From Hymenobacter sp. DG25A (GTDB taxonomy: Bacteria > Bacteroidota > Bacteroidia > Cytophagales > Hymenobacteraceae): a stretch of DNA of 64,000 nucleotides. Both the position numbers and the translations under genes were made by a program. Position 1 is the first letter of the stretch; every line of letters begins with the position of its first letter. Shown piece after piece: positions 17,115-26,552 of the stretch. The DNA is taken from positions 558,001 through 622,000 of the forward strand of contig NZ_CP012623.1 of NCBI RefSeq assembly GCF_001280305.1, in the 5' to 3' direction. The notes beneath the pieces are model-generated. The model was given only the letters and a program-made list of their open reading frames with translations. It searched no databases and was not told where the DNA came from.

Positions 17115-18599
17115 TTACCCGGCATTCACCAGGTTGGAAATGGCCCCGCGCAGCTGCTCACGCCGCTCGCGCCGCTCTACCTCCACCGGAGGCGCCGCCC
17201 GCACTTCGCAGTCCGGAATCTGGCAACGCTCGCAGGTTTCGTTTACGCGCTTCTGCACAATGGCCGGGTCATCCAGGAACCGGATTTTATTGCGCAGGTT
17301 ATCGTCGCAGAGCAGGCCCACGGTTACGCTTACGGCCGGCTCTACGGCCGTGCCGGCGCGGGCCAGGGTGAGGCACAGATATTCGTCCTCGTTGGGGTAG
17401 CGGGAGCGTTGCGCCCCAATGCTGAAGGCGGGCGCCTGGCGCAGGGCCACGCTCCGGCACTCATGAATCAGGCGCAGGGAAATCCAGCGGCGGCAGTAGT
17501 GCTCGTGCAACTCGTTGCCATGCGGGTTGTGCAGGCGCGAGAGGTGCAGCTCCTTGGTCAAAACGTAAGGCGCGTTGGCCTTGGCCTGATCAAAACGCAG
17601 GAAGAATAGGCTTTGCAGCCCAAAATGGCGGGGTAGCAGGTTGGTGATGCGCTGCATGAACATCTCCGGCGACACGCCATACTTCGTGAGCAGATCCAGC
17701 AGGCGGTTGGGGTCCCAGTGGTCGGCGCTGAAAAACTGCTGCACGTCGCGGACCAGGCTGTCTTCTTCCATCAGCAAAGCGCTGGCAAAGTAGGACGCCT
17801 TGAAGTTGTTCAGCACTTCATCAAAAGAGCGCACTGGAAAGTTTGCATTCACATAAGGCCGCTCTTTCAGGTTGAGGTAGTTGAAAGCCACCTCCCGGCC
17901 CAGTACAAACGACTCCTGGGCCCGCGTGAGGCCGGGGCGCAGCAACAGGCGGCTTAGCTTGGGCTGATATACGGAGCGCAGGCGGCCCAAAGAGCCATAG
18001 TCGCCCAGAATGGTGCGGTCTATGGTATAGCCATATTTCTCCACCAGCACCCGCTCCAGCTGGGTGGTATCAAAGGGGGCAGCTGAGCTCAGTTGTTCTT
18101 CTACTATAAAGGTGCGCACGTCCTGCTCCAGCTCCTCAAAGTAGTTGTCGTGCATCTCCTGGTAGGAGCGCAACGCGGCCAGAAAGAAATTTTCCTGACG
18201 CAGCTCATAGTTGCGGGCTATTTCGAAGAGCGTGCTGATGAAAGCATTCATCTTGGCCGGCGCATCAGCAATGAGCTCCACAATGCGGATAGGCTCCAAC
18301 CCGAACATCTCCAGCGGAAACTCCTTCAGCACATCAGACTGCAGTAGTTGGGAAATAGGCTCCAGCCGGCGGCTGAGCGTGAGCGAGGTCAGCTGGTCGT
18401 AGCTCACGCCCAGCACCTTGCTCATGCTGAGGATCTTATCGGCCTTGGGGTACTTCTTGCCCTTTTCAATCTCATTCAGATAGGAAACCGAAACGTCGCA
18501 GGCCCGGGCCAGCTCGGCGGGGGTAAAGCCGCGTTCCTGACGCAGCTCGCGCAGTTTAAGACCAAAAATCAGGCGGACAACCTGGCCGTGACTAAGCAT
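17115..18599 (-). CDS. XRE-family regulator of the RamB/ScfR type
   Basis: A 494-residue regulator. Residues about 10-65 form an XRE helix-turn-helix (TPAELARACDVSVSYLNEIEKG). The middle resembles the ImmA/IrrE (M78) domain but the zinc motif HExxH is absent; the equivalent stretch reads VLGREVAFNYL. The C-terminal part matches the short-chain fatty acyl regulator domain (DUF2083), including a Cys cluster CERCQIPDC near 455. RamB-type proteins control acetate and glyoxylate genes in actinobacteria. Here the gene is divergent from aceB-aceA, so control of the glyoxylate bypass, sensing an acyl-CoA-like signal, is a strong inference. Confidence 0.85.
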   Translation of the reverse strand: MLSHGQVVRLIFGLKLRELRQERGFTPAELARACDVSVSYLNEIEKGKKYPKADKILSMSKVLGVSYDQLTSLTLSRRLEPISQLLQSDVLKEFPLEMFGLEPIRIVELIADAPAKMNAFISTLFEIARNYELRQENFFLAALRSYQEMHDNYFEELEQDVRTFIVEEQLSSAAPFDTTQLERVLVEKYGYTIDRTILGDYGSLGRLRSVYQPKLSRLLLRPGLTRAQESFVLGREVAFNYLNLKERPYVNANFPVRSFDEVLNNFKASYFASALLMEEDSLVRDVQQFFSADHWDPNRLLDLLTKYGVSPEMFMQRITNLLPRHFGLQSLFFLRFDQAKANAPYVLTKELHLSRLHNPHGNELHEHYCRRWISLRLIHECRSVALRQAPAFSIGAQRSRYPNEDEYLCLTLARAGTAVEPAVSVTVGLLCDDNLRNKIRFLDDPAIVQKRVNETCERCQIPDCEVRAAPPVEVERRERREQLRGAISNLVNAG

Positions 18600-18707
18600 A
18601 GGCGAAAGAAAGAAGAGCAGAAATGCCGGGGACTAGCCTGCAAGTAACACGGATTTTAGAACACCGTCTTAACCGGGCAGCTATAACCCTCAAAAGTAAC
18701 AGGATTT

Positions 18708-18756
18708 AGCGATTCAATATTATTAGCGAATATTCGCTTGTTTGATATAATTCGCT
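18708..18756. promoter_or_regulatory. Candidate operator array in front of aceB
   Basis: A perfect 14-base palindrome AGCGAATATTCGCT (18725-18738) is flanked by outward half-sites AGCGATT (18708-18714) and ATTCGCT (18750-18756). The outer pair is centred at 18732 and the inner palindrome at 18731.5, so all four half-sites share one dyad, with centres about two helical turns apart. The array abuts and overlaps the aceB promoter. It is the obvious candidate binding site for the divergently encoded regulator. Confidence 0.6.
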
Positions 18757-18768
18757 TTCGTATGTTTG
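18738..18768 (+). promoter_or_regulatory. aceB promoter (TTG-N20-TATGTTTG)
   Basis: TATGTTTG at 18761-18768 is a perfect TAnnTTTG. A TTG at 18738-18740 lies 20 bases upstream; a TTTG at 18741-18744 is an alternative -33 element. The start point would be near 18774, leaving a leader of about 34 bases before the aceB ATG. Operator half-sites cover the -33 region and the spacer, consistent with repression. Confidence 0.55.
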
Positions 18769-18807
18769 GTCAGTTCCTCAACTGTCTCACTTTCAATCTC
18801 CCCAGAT

Positions 18808-20439
18808 ATGTCGCCCTTTGCCGAACCTCAGACCGTAGTACCCGAGTCCGTTTACCTCACGCCGGAGCGCGTGCGGGTAATAGGAGCCTTCAAGCCAGAA
18901 TTTGCAGCTATTCTCACGCCCTCGGCGCTGGCCTTTGTAGCGGAGCTGCACCGGCGCTTCGACCCCACCCGCCGCCATTTGCTGGCCCGCCGGGAAGCCC
19001 GGCAGCTGGAATTTGAGGCCGGCAAGCTCCCCGACTTCCTGCCCGAAACCCGCCTGATCCGGGAAAAGCCCTGGACGGTAGCACCTATTCCGGCCGATTT
19101 GCAGGACCGCCGTGTGGAGATTACCGGCCCCGTAGACCGGAAAATGATGATAAATGCTCTGAACTCCGGCGCCAAGGTGTTTATGGCGGATCTGGAAGAT
19201 TCCAACGCCCCCACCTGGGAAAATGTGATTGAAGGCCAGCGCAACCTGCGCGACGCCGTGCGCCGCACCATCAGCCTGAGCACCCCGGCCAAGGAGTATA
19301 AGCTGAATGAGGAAACGGCCACCCTGGTAGTGCGCCCCCGCGGCTGGCACCTGGTAGAAAAGCACGTGCTGGTAGACGGTGAGCCCATCTGCGCATCCCT
19401 GTTCGATTTCGGCCTATACTACTTCCACAATGCCCACGAGCTGTGCGCCCGTGGCAGCGCCCCATATTTCTATCTGCCCAAGATTGAAAACCACCTGGAA
19501 GCGCGCCTGTGGAACGACGTTTTTGGGTTTGCGCAATGGTCGCTGAAGCTGCCCAAGTGCACCATCAAAGCCACAGTGCTCATTGAGACGCTGCCCGCCG
19601 CGTTTGAGCTGAATGAAATCCTGTATGAGCTGCGTGAGCACAGTGCCGGCCTCAACTGCGGCCGCTGGGACTATATTTTCTCCTACATCAAGCGGCTGGG
19701 GCTAAAGCCCGAGTTCCGCCTGCCCGACCGCGCCCAGGTAACCATGGCGGTGCCCTTTATGGCTGCCTACTCGCAGCTGGTTATCCAGACTTGCCACCGC
19801 CGCGGGGTGCACGCAATTGGTGGCATGGCCGCCCAGATTCCCATCAAAAACAACCCCGAGGCCAACGAAGCAGCCCTGGAGAAAGTACGCCTGGACAAAG
19901 TGCGCGAGGCCAAAAACGGCCACGACGGCACCTGGGTAGCGCACCCCGGTCTGGTGCCGGTGGCGCTGGATGTTTTTAATGAGCTGATGCCCGGCCCCAA
20001 CCAGATTGACAACAAGCGCGAAGACGTGCACGTTACCGCCGCCGACCTGGTGCAGGCGCCCGAAGGCACCATCACGGAAGAAGGCCTCAAGCTGAACATC
20101 GACGTAGCCATTCAGTACATCGAGTCCTGGCTGCGCGGTAACGGCTGCGTGCCCATTTACAACCTGATGGAAGATGCCGCTACGGCTGAAATCAGCCGGG
20201 CGCAGGTGTGGCAGTGGGTGCACACGCCCGGCACCACGCTAACCGATGGCCGGGCCGTAACGCTGGATCTGTACCGTTACCTGGTGCCGGGCCAGCTGGA
20301 GAAGATTAAGGCGCTGGTAGGAGAGGAGCAGTTTGAAAAAGGCCGCTACCTGGAAGCCGCCCGCCTGTTCGACCGGCTGGTAATCAGCGAGAAGTTTGTA
20401 GAGTTTCTGACAATCCCCGCCTACGAGCAACTGGCCTAG
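18808..20439 (+). CDS. aceB: Malate synthase A
   Basis: A 543-residue malate synthase of the A type, condensing glyoxylate with acetyl-CoA to malate in the glyoxylate bypass. Family segments are [21 protein letters not shown] near residue 110 (given here only as a guide), [14 protein letters not shown] near 128-141, [11 protein letters not shown] near 191, a [14 protein letters not shown] segment near 250 and [14 protein letters not shown] near 342. The length is typical of form A (about 530-550), not the 720-residue G form. The ATG at 18808 is preferred; a TTG at 18766 lies within the promoter box. aceA follows after 149 bases. Confidence 0.95.
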   Translation: MSPFAEPQTVVPESVYLTPERVRVIGAFKPEFAAILTPSALAFVAELHRRFDPTRRHLLARREARQLEFEAGKLPDFLPETRLIREKPWTVAPIPADLQDRRVEITGPVDRKMMINALNSGAKVFMADLEDSNAPTWENVIEGQRNLRDAVRRTISLSTPAKEYKLNEETATLVVRPRGWHLVEKHVLVDGEPICASLFDFGLYYFHNAHELCARGSAPYFYLPKIENHLEARLWNDVFGFAQWSLKLPKCTIKATVLIETLPAAFELNEILYELREHSAGLNCGRWDYIFSYIKRLGLKPEFRLPDRAQVTMAVPFMAAYSQLVIQTCHRRGVHAIGGMAAQIPIKNNPEANEAALEKVRLDKVREAKNGHDGTWVAHPGLVPVALDVFNELMPGPNQIDNKREDVHVTAADLVQAPEGTITEEGLKLNIDVAIQYIESWLRGNGCVPIYNLMEDAATAEISRAQVWQWVHTPGTTLTDGRAVTLDLYRYLVPGQLEKIKALVGEEQFEKGRYLEAARLFDRLVISEKFVEFLTIPAYEQLA

Positions 20440-20454
20440 CTCTTTTCAATGCCA

Positions 20455-20486
20455 CTTATCCTCTCTTCCGCTGAAGCGAGGATAAG
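20455..20486 (+). other. Intercistronic hairpin between aceB and aceA
   Basis: Nine-base perfect stem CTTATCCTC / GAGGATAAG with a 14-base loop and no T-tract. It could set the aceB:aceA ratio by attenuating or stabilising the transcript. Confidence 0.35.
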
Positions 20487-20588
20487 CGGATAATACTCCG
20501 TTTCAATTTCCTTAAAAAAGCCGCCCAAGCGCCGGCCGGGCAGCGCCTTGCCTTTCCCTAACCCTTTTCATTCCCAACCCAACTCCCC

Positions 20589-21869
20589 ATGAACAAGCAG
20601 GAACGCATTGCCGCCATTACCCAGGACTGGGCCCAGAATCCCCGCTGGAATGGCGTGAAACGCCCCTACACCGCCGAGGATGTAGTAAAGCTGCAGGGCT
20701 CCGTGAAGATTGAGTATTCTCTGGCCAGACAGGGGGCTGAGCGCCTCTGGCAGCAGCTTCACACGCAGCCCTATGTGGCCGGCTTGGGCGCCCTCACCGG
20801 CAACCAGGCCGTGCAGGAAGTGCAGGCCGGCCTGAACGCCATTTACCTGTCCGGTTGGCAGGTGGCGGCCGATGCCAACGGTGCCGGCCAGATGTACCCC
20901 GACCAGAGTCTGTACCCCGTAGACAGCGTGCCCAGCGTGGTGCGCCGCATCAACAATGCCCTGCTCCGCGCCGACCAGATTCAGAATCTCTCCGGTGATG
21001 GTGATGTGCATTGGATGGTGCCTATTGTAGCCGATGCCGAAGCCGGTTTTGGCGGCAACCTGAATGCGTTTGAATTGATGAAGATGATGATTGAGGCCGG
21101 GGCCGCCGGGGTGCACTTCGAAGACCAGCTGTCATCGGCCAAAAAGTGCGGCCACCTGGGCGGCAAGGTACTGGTGCCCACCCAGGAAGCCGTACAGAAG
21201 CTGGTAGCCGCCCGCTTAGCGGCTGATGTAATGGGCGTGCCCACCTTCATTGTGGCCCGCACCGATGCCGATGCCGCCGACCTGCTCACCGCCGATGTAG
21301 ACTCCCGCGACAAGCCCTTTGTGCTGCAGGAAGCCGAGCGCACCAGTGAAGGCTTCTACCGGGTGCGCTGCGGCGTAGAAGCCTGCATTGCCCGCGGCTT
21401 GGCCTACGCTCCCTACGCCGACCTGATCTGGATGGAAACCTCCCACCCCGATCTGGAGCAGGCCCGGCAGTTTGCCGAAGGCATTCATGCTCAATTCCCC
21501 GGTAAGCTGCTGGCCTATAATTGCTCTCCTTCCTTTAACTGGGCTTCCAAGCTGAGTGTAAAGCAGATGGAGACCTTCCGCGAAGAGCTGGCGGCCCTGG
21601 GCTATAAATTCCAGTTCATCACCCTGGCCGGTTTCCATGCCCTCAACACCAGCATGTTTGAGCTGGCCCAGGCCTACCGCGACCGGGGCATGGCCGGCTA
21701 CTCTGAGCTGCAGGAGCGGGAATTTGCGCTGCAGAACCATGGCTTTAAAGCCGTGAAACACCAGGCCTTTGTAGGCACGGGCTATTTCGATGCAGTGCAG
21801 AACGTTGTAGCCTCTGGCAAGAACAGCACAGCCGCCCTGGTAGGCAGCACAGAAGCAGCGCAATTCTAA
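20589..21869 (+). CDS. aceA: Isocitrate lyase
   Basis: A 426-residue isocitrate lyase, splitting isocitrate into glyoxylate and succinate. The catalytic signature KKCGH is at residues 185-189, with Cys187 the expected catalytic base. Other conserved parts are [19 protein letters not shown] near 92-110, the metal-binding [19 protein letters not shown] near 144-162 and a YNCSPSFNW segment near 312. Length matches the bacterial short form. With aceB it makes the complete glyoxylate bypass, allowing growth on acetate or fatty acids. The gene ends inside the left arm of a palindromic element. Confidence 0.97.
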   Translation: MNKQERIAAITQDWAQNPRWNGVKRPYTAEDVVKLQGSVKIEYSLARQGAERLWQQLHTQPYVAGLGALTGNQAVQEVQAGLNAIYLSGWQVAADANGAGQMYPDQSLYPVDSVPSVVRRINNALLRADQIQNLSGDGDVHWMVPIVADAEAGFGGNLNAFELMKMMIEAGAAGVHFEDQLSSAKKCGHLGGKVLVPTQEAVQKLVAARLAADVMGVPTFIVARTDADAADLLTADVDSRDKPFVLQEAERTSEGFYRVRCGVEACIARGLAYAPYADLIWMETSHPDLEQARQFAEGIHAQFPGKLLAYNCSPSFNWASKLSVKQMETFREELAALGYKFQFITLAGFHALNTSMFELAQAYRDRGMAGYSELQEREFALQNHGFKAVKHQAFVGTGYFDAVQNVVASGKNSTAALVGSTEAAQF

Positions 21870-22065
21870 ATCATGGATTCGTCGGATTTTTCGGATGCCA
21901 CGGATTTTGTGGACGATTACTTTTCAACAAAAAAGCCTCGCAATCTGCGAGGCTTTTTTGTTGGGCTTACCTGGGGTTGAAATCAGTTCAATCCGTTTAA
22001 CATCCATCCAATCTATGGTCCATGAAATCCGTGGCATCCGAAGAAATCCGACGAATCCGTGATTT
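21868..22065. repeat. Long palindromic element filling the aceA-RNase D gap
   Basis: Left arm 21868-21907 and right arm 22025-22065 are about 40-base imperfect inverted repeats. Their core reads GGATTCGTCGGATTT then TCGGATGCCACGGATTT, complemented on the right by AAATCCGTGGCATCCGAAG then AAATCCGACGAATCC. The element spans the whole convergent gap. Its arms overlap the stop codons of both aceA and the RNase D gene, and a bidirectional terminator lies inside. The arm sequence differs from the other palindromes here. Confidence 0.75.
21926..21962. terminator. Bidirectional terminator between aceA and the RNase D gene
   Basis: Stem AACAAAAAAGCCTCGCA / TGCGAGGCTTTTTTGTT (17 bases, perfect) with a 3-base loop and T-tracts in both directions. 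It lies inside the larger palindromic element. Confidence 0.9.
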
Positions 22066-23233
22066 AGAAGGGTAATGCCACCAGGTCGTAGTCCAGGTTG
22101 TGGCGCTGGGCAGTTTCGCGCAGAATGGTTTTCTGCCAGGGGCGTAGCACGTGTTCCGCGCCTAACTCGATTATATCGGCTACCAGGCGGTTGGAGAGTA
22201 CCAGGTTGGCCACGTAGCTGTTTACATCTTCCGTAATGTGGGTTTTCAGTTGCAGGAGCAGCTGCTCGCGGGCATCGGCGCGGGCGGCTTTTTCTCCGCT
22301 GAGGCGGCGGCGGAAGGGGAATCGACGGCCTTCGGCGCTGGGCGCCGGCTCAGGAGTAGCTACAAAGTTGTGGGGCGAAAGCGCCGATAGGCGCTCCAGA
22401 TAGGGGGCACGCTTCAAATCCGGGTGCAGGCCACGGGCCGATTTCCAGTCGTTTTCACTGCGAGGGGTGTCGCGCACCAGCTCGGCCAGCCTATCGTTGG
22501 CAAAAACCATGTATGGCGGGCGGTCCAGCTGACGGGCCATCTGGTCGCGCACCAGGTACAAGTCGCGGAAGAGGGGCATTTCCTCCGGCAGAATGCGGTA
22601 TTTGCCCGCTACGCGCAGATAAGGCCGCTCGTCGCGGGTATAGCGCACCTCTTCCAGCGCGGCATTCTCCTCCGCAGCCCACTGGGTACGGCCCAGCGCG
22701 GCCAGTTTGGCGGCCAGCCGGTCGGCCAGCTCAAACAAGTAGATTACATCGTTGGCCGCATACTCCTTTTGGGCCTCGGTGAGGGGGCGCTTCAGCCAGT
22801 TCGATTTCTGCTCGCCTTTATCTACTTCCAGTCCTAGTTCAGACTGAATCAGGCGGCCCAGCGAAATGTTGTTGTCGGCTTCGGCCAGCAGGGTGTACTG
22901 CACGCTGGTGTCGGTGATGTTGCGCACGTGCACGCTGTAGAGCTCATCCAGCAGCAAAATATCCGACTTACAGCTATGGAATACCTTCTCCACGGCCGGG
23001 TTACGCAGAATAGCCCAGAGGGGCTCCAGCTCGTGGGCCGGGTTGGTTAGCGGCAGCGGGTCAATCAGGTAAACGGTCTGGCCATCAAAAACCTGAATCA
23101 GAGCGAGGTTGCGGCCGTAGCGGTGGCGCATATCATCGAATTCCAGGTCGATGCCGATGCGTGTGCACGCCTGAAGCGCTTCGGCGGCGCGCTGAATGGC
23201 CACGTGGGCCGTGAGGTACTGAATCTGTGGCAT
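22064..23233 (-). CDS. rnd: Ribonuclease D
   Basis: A 389-residue 3'-5' exoribonuclease acting in tRNA 3' processing. The DEDDy active site is complete: D29 and E31 (IDLEF), D91 (FHSCKSD) and Y158/D162 (YAANDVIYL). An HRDC domain follows at about 205-285 (LFRDLYLVRDQMARQLDRPPY is its start, quoted only in part elsewhere). The C-terminal region ends in a second helical HRDC-like part with QLKTHITEDV. I use the ATG at 23233; 23251 is an equally in-frame ATG. The stop codon lies in the right arm of the adjacent palindrome. Confidence 0.93.
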   Translation of the reverse strand: MPQIQYLTAHVAIQRAAEALQACTRIGIDLEFDDMRHRYGRNLALIQVFDGQTVYLIDPLPLTNPAHELEPLWAILRNPAVEKVFHSCKSDILLLDELYSVHVRNITDTSVQYTLLAEADNNISLGRLIQSELGLEVDKGEQKSNWLKRPLTEAQKEYAANDVIYLFELADRLAAKLAALGRTQWAAEENAALEEVRYTRDERPYLRVAGKYRILPEEMPLFRDLYLVRDQMARQLDRPPYMVFANDRLAELVRDTPRSENDWKSARGLHPDLKRAPYLERLSALSPHNFVATPEPAPSAEGRRFPFRRRLSGEKAARADAREQLLLQLKTHITEDVNSYVANLVLSNRLVADIIELGAEHVLRPWQKTILRETAQRHNLDYDLVALPF

Positions 23234-23365
23234 AAAGCTAAGTTGCTGCAAATAAACAGGGTTTTTTGCTGTGCATTCTGTTTCTTCCGTGCATCAGCTA
23301 ATTAGACAGCCAAAATCCTAAACACTGTTGAAATCCTGCATAATTGTTTAGTATTGCCAAACGCA

Positions 23366-23395
23366 TTAGAAAAGATCATTTTTGAACTTTTCTAA
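23366..23395. promoter_or_regulatory. Nine-base inverted repeat upstream of susC
   Basis: TTAGAAAAG (23366-23374) and CTTTTCTAA (23387-23395) are perfect complements around a 12-base spacer, 41 bases before the susC ATG. It could be an operator for a regulator or a leader hairpin. No perfect TAnnTTTG was found in the 200-base gap. Confidence 0.4.
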
Positions 23396-23436
23396 CCAAG
23401 TTTTTCTCACTTAACCTGGCCGTAAGGTCATATATC

Positions 23437-26400
23437 ATGAAACACAGACTACTCCTTACTCTAGTGCTCTATTTAGTGCTGGGTGTAGCAGCCTGGGCTC
23501 AAACCCGTTCCGTTAGTGGGCGGGTTACGGCTGCAGGTGATGGATCAGGGCTACCTGGTGTAACCGTTCTGGAGCGCGGCACCACTAACGGCACCAGCAC
23601 TGATAGTAACGGTAATTTTTCGCTAACTGTACAGGAAGGTGCTAGCTTAGTTATTAGCTCCATTGGCTTTACCACCCAGACCGTAGCAGTAGCGGGGCAA
23701 AGCAATATTACCGTGCGGCTGCAATCCAGCGAGACGCTGCTGGCCGAAACTGTGGTAGTAGGTTATGGCTCGCAGGCCAAAGCAGACTTAACCGGCGCCA
23801 TCACGCAGGTGTCTGCCAAGGAGATTCAGAACACGCCGGTTCCCACATTTGAGCAGGCGCTCCAAGGCAAAGCAGCCGGAGTATTTGTAGAGAATACCGG
23901 CGGTAAGCTGGGTCAGGCTGTGAAGGTGCGCATCCGAGGTACCTCTTCGGTTAGCGGTGGCAACCAACCGCTTTATGTAATTGATGGTATTCCCATTATT
24001 TCAGAAGATCAATCAACTACTTCGGCCGCTACCAACCCTATTGCCGACCTGAACCCGAACGATATTGAGTCTATCAGCATTCTGAAAGACGCATCGGCCA
24101 CGGCTATTTATGGCTCGCGGGGCTCCAACGGGGTGATGCTGATTACCACCAAGCATGGGCGTAAGGGCAAAACCAACTTCAACCTGGGCGTGCAGTATGG
24201 TACCAGCGAACCTACCAACTACCGCGAATTCCTGAACGCTAAGGAGTATGTGGAGCTAGTAAGTGAAGCGGCTGCCAACGAAAATGAGCGGGACCCCAGC
24301 TTCGATTATGTGGCCTACACCAACGTACGTCTGCGCCGGTGGTCGGCTGGTAATGATGACTATAAAACCGGGGCCGTAGATACCGACTGGCAGAAGGAAG
24401 TACTGCAGAAAAATCCTTACAGCCAGTACGACCTCAGTGCTTCCGGGGGCGACGAAAAAACCCGTTTCTACCTGTCCGGCGGCTACAGCGACCAGAAGGG
24501 TATTCTGATTTCGAACCGTTTTCAGAAGATGACTTCCCGCTTCAACATCGAGCATACCGCTACTGATAAGCTCACGCTGGGGGTTAACCTGAGCCTGGCA
24601 CGTACGAAAAACCACCGGCTGGACAATGATAACTCGTTTGGCACGCCCATGCAGATTGTGGCCCTGTCTCCCATTACGCCCGTAATTGACCCCCGCACCC
24701 AACTGTTAAGCGGCGCGCTGGATCTGGCAACCGGCTTGCCTAACACGCTGTACCCAGTGTACTATAACCCGCTGCTGAGCGTGGAAAATGCTTCCAACGA
24801 AACCACGGTGTACCGGGCACTGGGCAATGTGTTTGCCCAGTATCAAATTCTGAAAGGTCTTTCCTTCCGCACGGAAGAGGGCATTGATTTCCTCGACCAG
24901 AATGAAGAGTACTATTCCGGCCGCCTGACGGCCCGTAATACCGACTTTACCAGCAATGGCAACGCGCAGAGCAACTACTCGCAGAACCTGCGTTTCACTA
25001 CCAACAACTTCTTTACTTACCGCTTCACCGCCAATGAAGTTCACTCGCTGGAAGCCGTAGCAGGCATGGCTTACGAAGGCCGTACCTACCGCGCCAACAG
25101 CGTATCGGGCCAGCAGTTTCCCAGTGATGCCTATAAGAACATTGCCAGCGCAGGTCTTATCAACGCAGGCTCCTCTTCTGAATCGGCTAGCTCGCTACTC
25201 TCGTATTTTGGCCGTGCTAACTATGCCTTCGATAGCAAATACCTGGTGACGTTAAGCGCCCGTGTAGATGGCTCTTCCCGCTTTGGGGTAAACAACCAAT
25301 ACGGTTTCTTCCCGGCTGCTTCCCTAGGCTGGGTAGTTACGGAGGAAGCTTTCCTGCAGGACCAGGAGGTACTGAGCTTCCTGAAACCTCGCGTCAGCTA
25401 CGGAAAAACGGGTAACCAAGGCTTTGGCGACTTTAGCTCCCGCAGCTTGTTTGGTGCTGGCAGCTACGGTAGCCTCCCCACCCAGCGCCCCATACAGATT
25501 GGTAACCCCGATCTGAAGTGGGAGCTGACTACTCAGATTGATGCTGGTCTGGAATTCGGCTTTATCAATAACCGCATTTCCGGTGAGGTAGATGTGTATC
25601 AAAAGAAGTCAGACCAGCTGGCGCTGAATGTTAACCTTCCCGGTACTACCGGTTTCACCCGGCAGTTGCAGAACCTGGGTAAAATGGAGAACAAAGGCGT
25701 AGAATTTGCGCTGAACACGCAAAACCTGGTAGGCAACTTCACGTGGACTACCAACTTCAACGCATCCTACAATAAGAACAAGGTAATCAACCTGAACGGC
25801 CAAGTAATTGAAGGTGGTTACATCAACCGCGCGGTAGAAGGCCAGCCTATTGGAGTTTTCTACACGGTTGAATACGCCGGCGTAGACCCTGAGAATGGCG
25901 ATGCGCTGTACTATCTGAACACACCTAATGCGGATGGTAGCCTCAACCGCGGAACTACTCCCGATTATAACGCCGCTGAGCGGGTGGTAGTAGGCAATCC
26001 TAACCCAAAATGGACGGGTGGCGTCACTAATACGTTTGGGTTTAAAGGCCTTGATTTGGGCTTTACGTTCCAGGGAGTATTTGGCAACAAGGTCTATAAC
26101 GGTGCCGGTCAGTACATGTCGGCCAGCGCTAGCAATGGCTTTGATAACCAGACAAAAGATCAGCTGAAGCGGTGGCAGAAGCCCGGTGATATTACGGATG
26201 TACCGCAGGCCCGTTTGTTTGAAGGAAATGGCGTTGCCAACTCAACGCGCTACCTCTCAGATGCCAGCTACGTGCGCCTGAAGCAGGTAACGTTGGGGTA
26301 CAACCTGCCTACTGCCTGGAGCAAAAAAGCAGGAATGGAGCGTGTGCGCCTATACTTCACGGGGGTAAACCTGCTCACTTTCACCGACTACGAAGGTTGG

Positions 26401-26511
26401 GACCCGGAAGTGAATACTGACTACCTCGCCGGCAACATTGGCCAGGGCAACGACTTCTATTCGACGCCGCAGGCCCGTACCTACACATGGGGTATCAACA
26501 TTGGTTTTTAA
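23437..26511 (+). CDS. SusC/RagA family TonB-dependent outer-membrane transporter
   Basis: A 1024-residue SusC-type receptor importing a glycan or peptide across the outer membrane with energy from TonB. A signal peptide ends near residue 22 (VAAWAQ). A carboxypeptidase-like beta-sandwich (about 24-100) precedes the plug, which has the TonB-box-like ETVVVGYGSQ, the IRGTSSVSGGNQPLYVIDG signature near 168 and ILKDASATAIYGSRGSNGV near 210-228. The rest is a beta-barrel ending in aromatic GINIGF. It is paired with a susD gene 41 bases downstream. No hydrolase is nearby, so the substrate is unknown. Confidence 0.95.
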   Translation: MKHRLLLTLVLYLVLGVAAWAQTRSVSGRVTAAGDGSGLPGVTVLERGTTNGTSTDSNGNFSLTVQEGASLVISSIGFTTQTVAVAGQSNITVRLQSSETLLAETVVVGYGSQAKADLTGAITQVSAKEIQNTPVPTFEQALQGKAAGVFVENTGGKLGQAVKVRIRGTSSVSGGNQPLYVIDGIPIISEDQSTTSAATNPIADLNPNDIESISILKDASATAIYGSRGSNGVMLITTKHGRKGKTNFNLGVQYGTSEPTNYREFLNAKEYVELVSEAAANENERDPSFDYVAYTNVRLRRWSAGNDDYKTGAVDTDWQKEVLQKNPYSQYDLSASGGDEKTRFYLSGGYSDQKGILISNRFQKMTSRFNIEHTATDKLTLGVNLSLARTKNHRLDNDNSFGTPMQIVALSPITPVIDPRTQLLSGALDLATGLPNTLYPVYYNPLLSVENASNETTVYRALGNVFAQYQILKGLSFRTEEGIDFLDQNEEYYSGRLTARNTDFTSNGNAQSNYSQNLRFTTNNFFTYRFTANEVHSLEAVAGMAYEGRTYRANSVSGQQFPSDAYKNIASAGLINAGSSSESASSLLSYFGRANYAFDSKYLVTLSARVDGSSRFGVNNQYGFFPAASLGWVVTEEAFLQDQEVLSFLKPRVSYGKTGNQGFGDFSSRSLFGAGSYGSLPTQRPIQIGNPDLKWELTTQIDAGLEFGFINNRISGEVDVYQKKSDQLALNVNLPGTTGFTRQLQNLGKMENKGVEFALNTQNLVGNFTWTTNFNASYNKNKVINLNGQVIEGGYINRAVEGQPIGVFYTVEYAGVDPENGDALYYLNTPNADGSLNRGTTPDYNAAERVVVGNPNPKWTGGVTNTFGFKGLDLGFTFQGVFGNKVYNGAGQYMSASASNGFDNQTKDQLKRWQKPGDITDVPQARLFEGNGVANSTRYLSDASYVRLKQVTLGYNLPTAWSKKAGMERVRLYFTGVNLLTFTDYEGWDPEVNTDYLAGNIGQGNDFYSTPQARTYTWGINIGF

Positions 26512-26552
26512 TCCAATTGTACTAAACGGCCTGGAGCCTAGAAATTCTCAAG

